DNA of 16,597 nt from Clostridium sp. 28_17 (lineage in GTDB: Bacteria; Bacillota; Clostridia; TANB77; CAG-508): contig MNRS01000007.1 of NCBI GenBank assembly GCA_001916065.1, forward strand, positions 1-16,597. Direction: 5' to 3'. The notes under the pieces are model-generated. The model saw only the letters and a list, made by a program, of their open reading frames with translations. It ran no database searches and was not told where the DNA came from. The translations under genes and the position numbers were made by a program. This document shows, one piece after another, positions 14,094 to 16,597 of this stretch. How positions within the stretch are numbered: position 1 is the first letter of the stretch; every line of letters starts with the position of its first letter.

Positions 14094-14125
14094 TGTCTTT
14101 TTGTATCCAAAAGGACATTTTTTTT
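14092..14125 (+). terminator. Rho-independent terminator overlapping the DUF6514-like stop codon
   Basis: AATGTCTTTTT (14092-14102) pairs with AAAAGGACATT (14109-14119) around a six-base loop, with one G-U pair, followed by a run of T's. The stem begins within the TAA stop codon. It uses the same AAAAGGACAT / ATGTCTTTT sequence as the hairpins at 7876 and 12555, but turned inside out. Confidence 0.9.
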
Positions 14126-14183
14126 CTGGATTTATTAGAAAAAACTTGCAAAATATGAAAAAATGTTCTAGAATACTTAAAGA

Positions 14184-14189
14184 TATAAT
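14184..14189 (+). promoter_or_regulatory. Probable -10 of topA
   Basis: TATAAT preceded by AAGA (no extended TG) and no good -35. If used, RNA would begin near 14196, so the leader would be little more than the GAGGAGG ribosome binding site at 14197-14203. Confidence 0.4.
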
Positions 14190-14207
14190 AAAAACAGAGG
14201 AGGAAAC

Positions 14208-16304
14208 ATGGCGGATAAATTAATAATAGTAGAATCACCTGCAAAAGCGAACACAATAAAAAAATTTTTAGGAGGCAGTACAAAAGTTGTAGCCTCAATG
14301 GGACATATACGAGATTTACCAAAATCAAAATTAGGTGTGGATATTGAAAATGACTTTGAACCTGAATATATAAATATCAGAGGAAAAGGAGATTTAATAA
14401 AATCTTTAAAAACAGACGCTAAAAAGGCAAAAAAAGTTTATTTAGCAACTGACCCCGACCGTGAGGGTGAAGCAATAGCATGGCACCTAGCAAAAATATT
14501 AGAAGATGACAAAGATAAAATAACAAGAGTCACTTTTAATGAAATTACAAAATCAGCAGTACAAAAAGCAATAAAAGAACCAAGAAATATCGACTTAAAT
14601 ACTGTTGATGCACAACAAGCAAGAAGAGTTTTAGACAGAATAGTTGGATATAAAATAAGTCCATTACTATGGAAAAAAGTAAAAAGAGGACTCTCAGCAG
14701 GTAGAGTTCAATCTGTTGCAGTAAAACTAATAGTAGACAGAGAAACAGAAATCGAAAACTTTATTCCACAAGAATATTGGAACATATATGCAAACTTAAA
14801 AGACGAAAAATCCAAAAAAGAATTTGAAGCAAGATTCTATGGAAAAAACGGAAATAAGCAAGAAATCAATTCAAAAGAACAAGTTGACCAAATCTTAAAA
14901 GACATAGAAAAAGCAAAATACATAGTATCAGAAATCAAAAAAGGTGAGAAAAAGAGAAATCCAGCACCACCATTTACAACAAGCACAATGCAACAAGAGG
15001 CTTCAAGAAAATTAGGATTCACATTAAAGAAAACAATGTCTGTTGCACAAACATTATATGAAGGTGTAAAAATAGCAGACAGAGGAACTGTAGGTCTAAT
15101 CACATATATGAGAACAGACTCTACAAGAATATCAGAAGAAGCCAGAGCGGCAGCAAAAACACACATTGTATCAACATATGGTGAAGAATTCTATGAAAAT
15201 AGGTATTACAAAACAAGTAAAGATGCCCAAGACGCTCACGAAGGTATAAGACCAACATATTCAGATATCGAACCGGACGACATAAAAGGCGACTTAAGTA
15301 AAGACCAATATAAATTATACAAACTAATTTATAACAGATTTATGGCAAGTCAAATGAAACCTGCAGTATATGACACAATAGCAGTAAATATTAAAGCAAA
15401 TGATTATGACTTCAAAGCAAATGGACAAAATCTAAAATTCAAAGGATTTATGATTTTATATGTTGAGGGAACAGACGAAAAAGAAGAACAAGAAGAAGGA
15501 ATGTTGCCAGATTTAGACGAAAATCAAGAAGTAAAATTAATCAAAATAAATCCAAAACAAAGTTTTACAGAACCACCTGCAAGATACACAGAAGCAAGTT
15601 TGGTAAAAGCATTAGAAGAAAAAGGAATAGGAAGACCAAGTACATATTCGCCAACAATTACAACAATTTTGGAAAGAAGATATATAGAAAAAGAGCAAAG
15701 ACAATTAGTACCAACAGAACTTGGGAAAATAGTAAACAAACTACTTACAGAAAACTTTGCAGATATTGTGAATGTGAAATTTACGGCCAAAATTGAAAAC
15801 GAATTTGACGAAATTGCAGAAGGAAAAGAAAAATGGAAAAAAATAATTAGGGAATTCTATGGACCATTTGAGCAAGAACTTGAAAAAGCAGAAAAAGAAC
15901 TTGAACATGTGCAATTAGTTGACGAAGTGTCAGATGTACAATGTGAAAAATGTGGAAGAATGATGGTTTACAAATATGGAAGATATGGGAAATTCTTAGC
16001 ATGTCCAGGATTTCCAGAATGTAGAAATGTAAAACCAATAATAGAAACAATTGATGTTCCATGTCCGAAATGTGGAGCAACTGTTCAAGTTAGAAAAACA
16101 AAAAGAAAAAGAAATTACTATATTTGCGAAAATAATCCAGCTTCATGTGATTATATTTCTTGGAACAAGCCAAAGCCTGGTGAAAAATGGAATCCAGAAG
16201 AGGCGGAAGAAGTGAAAAAAGAAACAGAAAAGAAAACAAGAACAACTAAAAAGTCTTCAACAAAAAGAAAGACAACTGCAAAAAAAACAAAAAGTAAAAA
16301 ATAA
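14208..16304 (+). CDS. topA: DNA topoisomerase I (type IA)
   Basis: Relaxes negative supercoils by transient single-strand cleavage. The 698-aa protein is complete. The Toprim domain starts LIIVESPAKA (Glu9) and has TDPDREGEAIAWH (81-93) for metal binding; the strand passage domains contain GLSAGRVQSVA (161-171); the active site GLITYMRTDSTRIS carries Tyr300. RPSTYSPTI is at 476-484. Two C-terminal zinc modules follow: Cys579, 582, 599, 605 and Cys619, 622, 640, 647. A lysine-rich tail (from about 675 to the end) probably aids DNA binding. Length and order are normal for Firmicutes TopA. The ATG has GAGGAGG five bases upstream. It is isolated from the preceding gene by a terminator, and the dprA/codY neighbours seen in some Firmicutes are not here. 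A REP-like palindrome follows the stop codon. Confidence 0.97.
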   Translation: MADKLIIVESPAKANTIKKFLGGSTKVVASMGHIRDLPKSKLGVDIENDFEPEYINIRGKGDLIKSLKTDAKKAKKVYLATDPDREGEAIAWHLAKILEDDKDKITRVTFNEITKSAVQKAIKEPRNIDLNTVDAQQARRVLDRIVGYKISPLLWKKVKRGLSAGRVQSVAVKLIVDRETEIENFIPQEYWNIYANLKDEKSKKEFEARFYGKNGNKQEINSKEQVDQILKDIEKAKYIVSEIKKGEKKRNPAPPFTTSTMQQEASRKLGFTLKKTMSVAQTLYEGVKIADRGTVGLITYMRTDSTRISEEARAAAKTHIVSTYGEEFYENRYYKTSKDAQDAHEGIRPTYSDIEPDDIKGDLSKDQYKLYKLIYNRFMASQMKPAVYDTIAVNIKANDYDFKANGQNLKFKGFMILYVEGTDEKEEQEEGMLPDLDENQEVKLIKINPKQSFTEPPARYTEASLVKALEEKGIGRPSTYSPTITTILERRYIEKEQRQLVPTELGKIVNKLLTENFADIVNVKFTAKIENEFDEIAEGKEKWKKIIREFYGPFEQELEKAEKELEHVQLVDEVSDVQCEKCGRMMVYKYGRYGKFLACPGFPECRNVKPIIETIDVPCPKCGATVQVRKTKRKRNYYICENNPASCDYISWNKPKPGEKWNPEEAEEVKKETEKKTRTTKKSSTKRKTTAKKTKSKK

Positions 16305-16309
16305 AAGAA

Positions 16310-16339
16310 CGGGATTGTGGGGACGTACCTTCAATCCCG
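16310..16339. repeat. REP-like palindrome, copy 4, after topA
   Basis: CGGGATTG (16310-16317) and CAATCCCG (16332-16339) form an 8-bp stem enclosing TGGGGACGTACCTT. The ends and the GGGGACG core match copy 1 near 11750, while the loop differs. It follows the topA stop by five bases and could act as its terminator, although the tail is TAAAATTTT rather than a T-run. Confidence 0.7.
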
Positions 16340-16396
16340 TAAAATTTTGAACCGCAACATTGAGCCGCTTTTGAGGAATTTTATTTTTAAAAACTA

Positions 16397-16425
16397 TTGA
16401 CAATATTTAGAATATTTGGTATCAT
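16397..16425 (+). promoter_or_regulatory. Near-consensus promoter for the tRNA region
   Basis: TTGACA (16397-16402), 17 bases, TATCAT (16420-16425) with an upstream TG (16417-16418). Nothing but tRNA-Gly sequences follows. The stretch 16340-16396 holds a short direct repeat (TTGAACCGC / TTGAGCCGC) and no gene. Confidence 0.75.
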
Positions 16426-16470
16426 ATTAATTGCTTTTGAATATAATTAAATATAACAAAGAGCAAAAAT

Positions 16471-16512
16471 GCAGGTATAGTTTAGTGGTAAAACATAACC
16501 TTGCCAAGGCAA
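16471..16512 (+). pseudogene. Truncated tRNA-Gly (GCC) copy
   Basis: The 5' acceptor strand GCAGGTA, a good D arm (GTTT...AAAC) and the anticodon loop TTGCCAA (16501-16507, anticodon GCC) match the tRNA-Gly that follows. The anticodon stem TAACC/GGCAA pairs at only three of five positions, and neither a T arm (no GTTCGA) nor the 3' acceptor strand (TACCTGC) occurs before the next copy. It is therefore a broken tRNA, not a functional glycine adaptor. Confidence 0.75.
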
Positions 16513-16542
16513 CGAACTTTTCTTTTAGCACTATATAATTTT

Positions 16543-16597
16543 GCAGGTATAATTTAATGGTAAAATACTTCCTTGCCAAGGAAGATTTGCGGGTTCG
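16543..16597 (+). tRNA. tRNA-Gly (GCC), 3' end cut by the window
   Basis: Cloverleaf parts visible: GCAGGTA acceptor strand, D stem ATTT/AAAT, perfect anticodon stem CTTCC/GGAAG around TTGCCAA (anticodon GCC at 16575-16577), and the start of the T arm ending GGGTTCG at the window edge. The missing 3' part should contain the rest of the T arm and TACCTGC. It starts 72 bases after the start of the truncated copy and probably shares the promoter at 16397-16425. Confidence 0.85.

Noticed and set aside
16534..16539. TATAAT just upstream of the second tRNA-Gly
   Set aside because: Only three bases separate it from the tRNA 5' end, so the RNA would start inside the tRNA; the promoter at 16397 is far better.

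Overview
The window looks like chromosomal DNA of a gut-associated, very AT-rich Firmicute, most likely an uncultured Clostridia lineage. The grounds are the extreme A/T bias with AGA and ATA codons, strong AGGAGG-type ribosome binding sites with occasional TTG and GTG starts, TGA used as a stop (Nudix gene) and TGG for Trp, a bile salt hydrolase, and a DUF6514-like small protein. No species is claimed. There are 15 recognisable protein genes plus one damaged gene, one partial tRNA-Gly and one tRNA-Gly remnant. No CRISPR array, prophage, transposase or plasmid function was found.

Layout. 1-505 is non-coding and holds a 234-bp nested palindrome (174-407) flanked by near-identical 8-mers, best read as a MITE-like insertion, followed by an extended -10 promoter. 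506-3580 is a same-strand run: a two-domain Nudix hydrolase, an acyltransferase (PlsC family), a lipid kinase (DAG kinase family) and a cyclophilin. 3686-3970 is a damaged membrane-protein gene with its own promoter and SD but no usual start codon, closed by a strong terminator. 4224-7874 carries a bile salt hydrolase, a membrane-anchored extracellular nuclease, an acidic hypothetical, a YfcE-type phosphodiesterase and a membrane-anchored hypothetical, ending in a bidirectional terminator. The only minus-strand gene (7925-8854) is a YtqA/YhcC-type radical SAM protein that appears to be leaderless. 9123-11744 is an MgtA-like P-type ATPase with altered transport-site residues, followed by three REP-like palindromes, a GlmU-C-terminus-like left-handed beta-helix protein, a 109-nt nested hairpin, an alpha/beta hydrolase, a DUF6514-like protein and topA. 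After topA come a fourth REP-like palindrome, a near-consensus promoter, a truncated tRNA-Gly copy and an apparently good tRNA-Gly cut by the window end.

How the genes relate. plsC and the DAG-kinase gene both act on phosphatidate/diacylglycerol and probably work together in phospholipid turnover. The bile salt hydrolase and the adjacent surface nuclease suit life in the gut. The rest are housekeeping or poorly characterised. No new multi-gene system is evident. The most unusual signals are small: the MITE-like palindrome, the REP-like palindromes, a shared terminator stem sequence, the startless gene, the ATPase ion-site substitutions and the broken tRNA copy. All family assignments come from reading motifs by eye; no searches were run.
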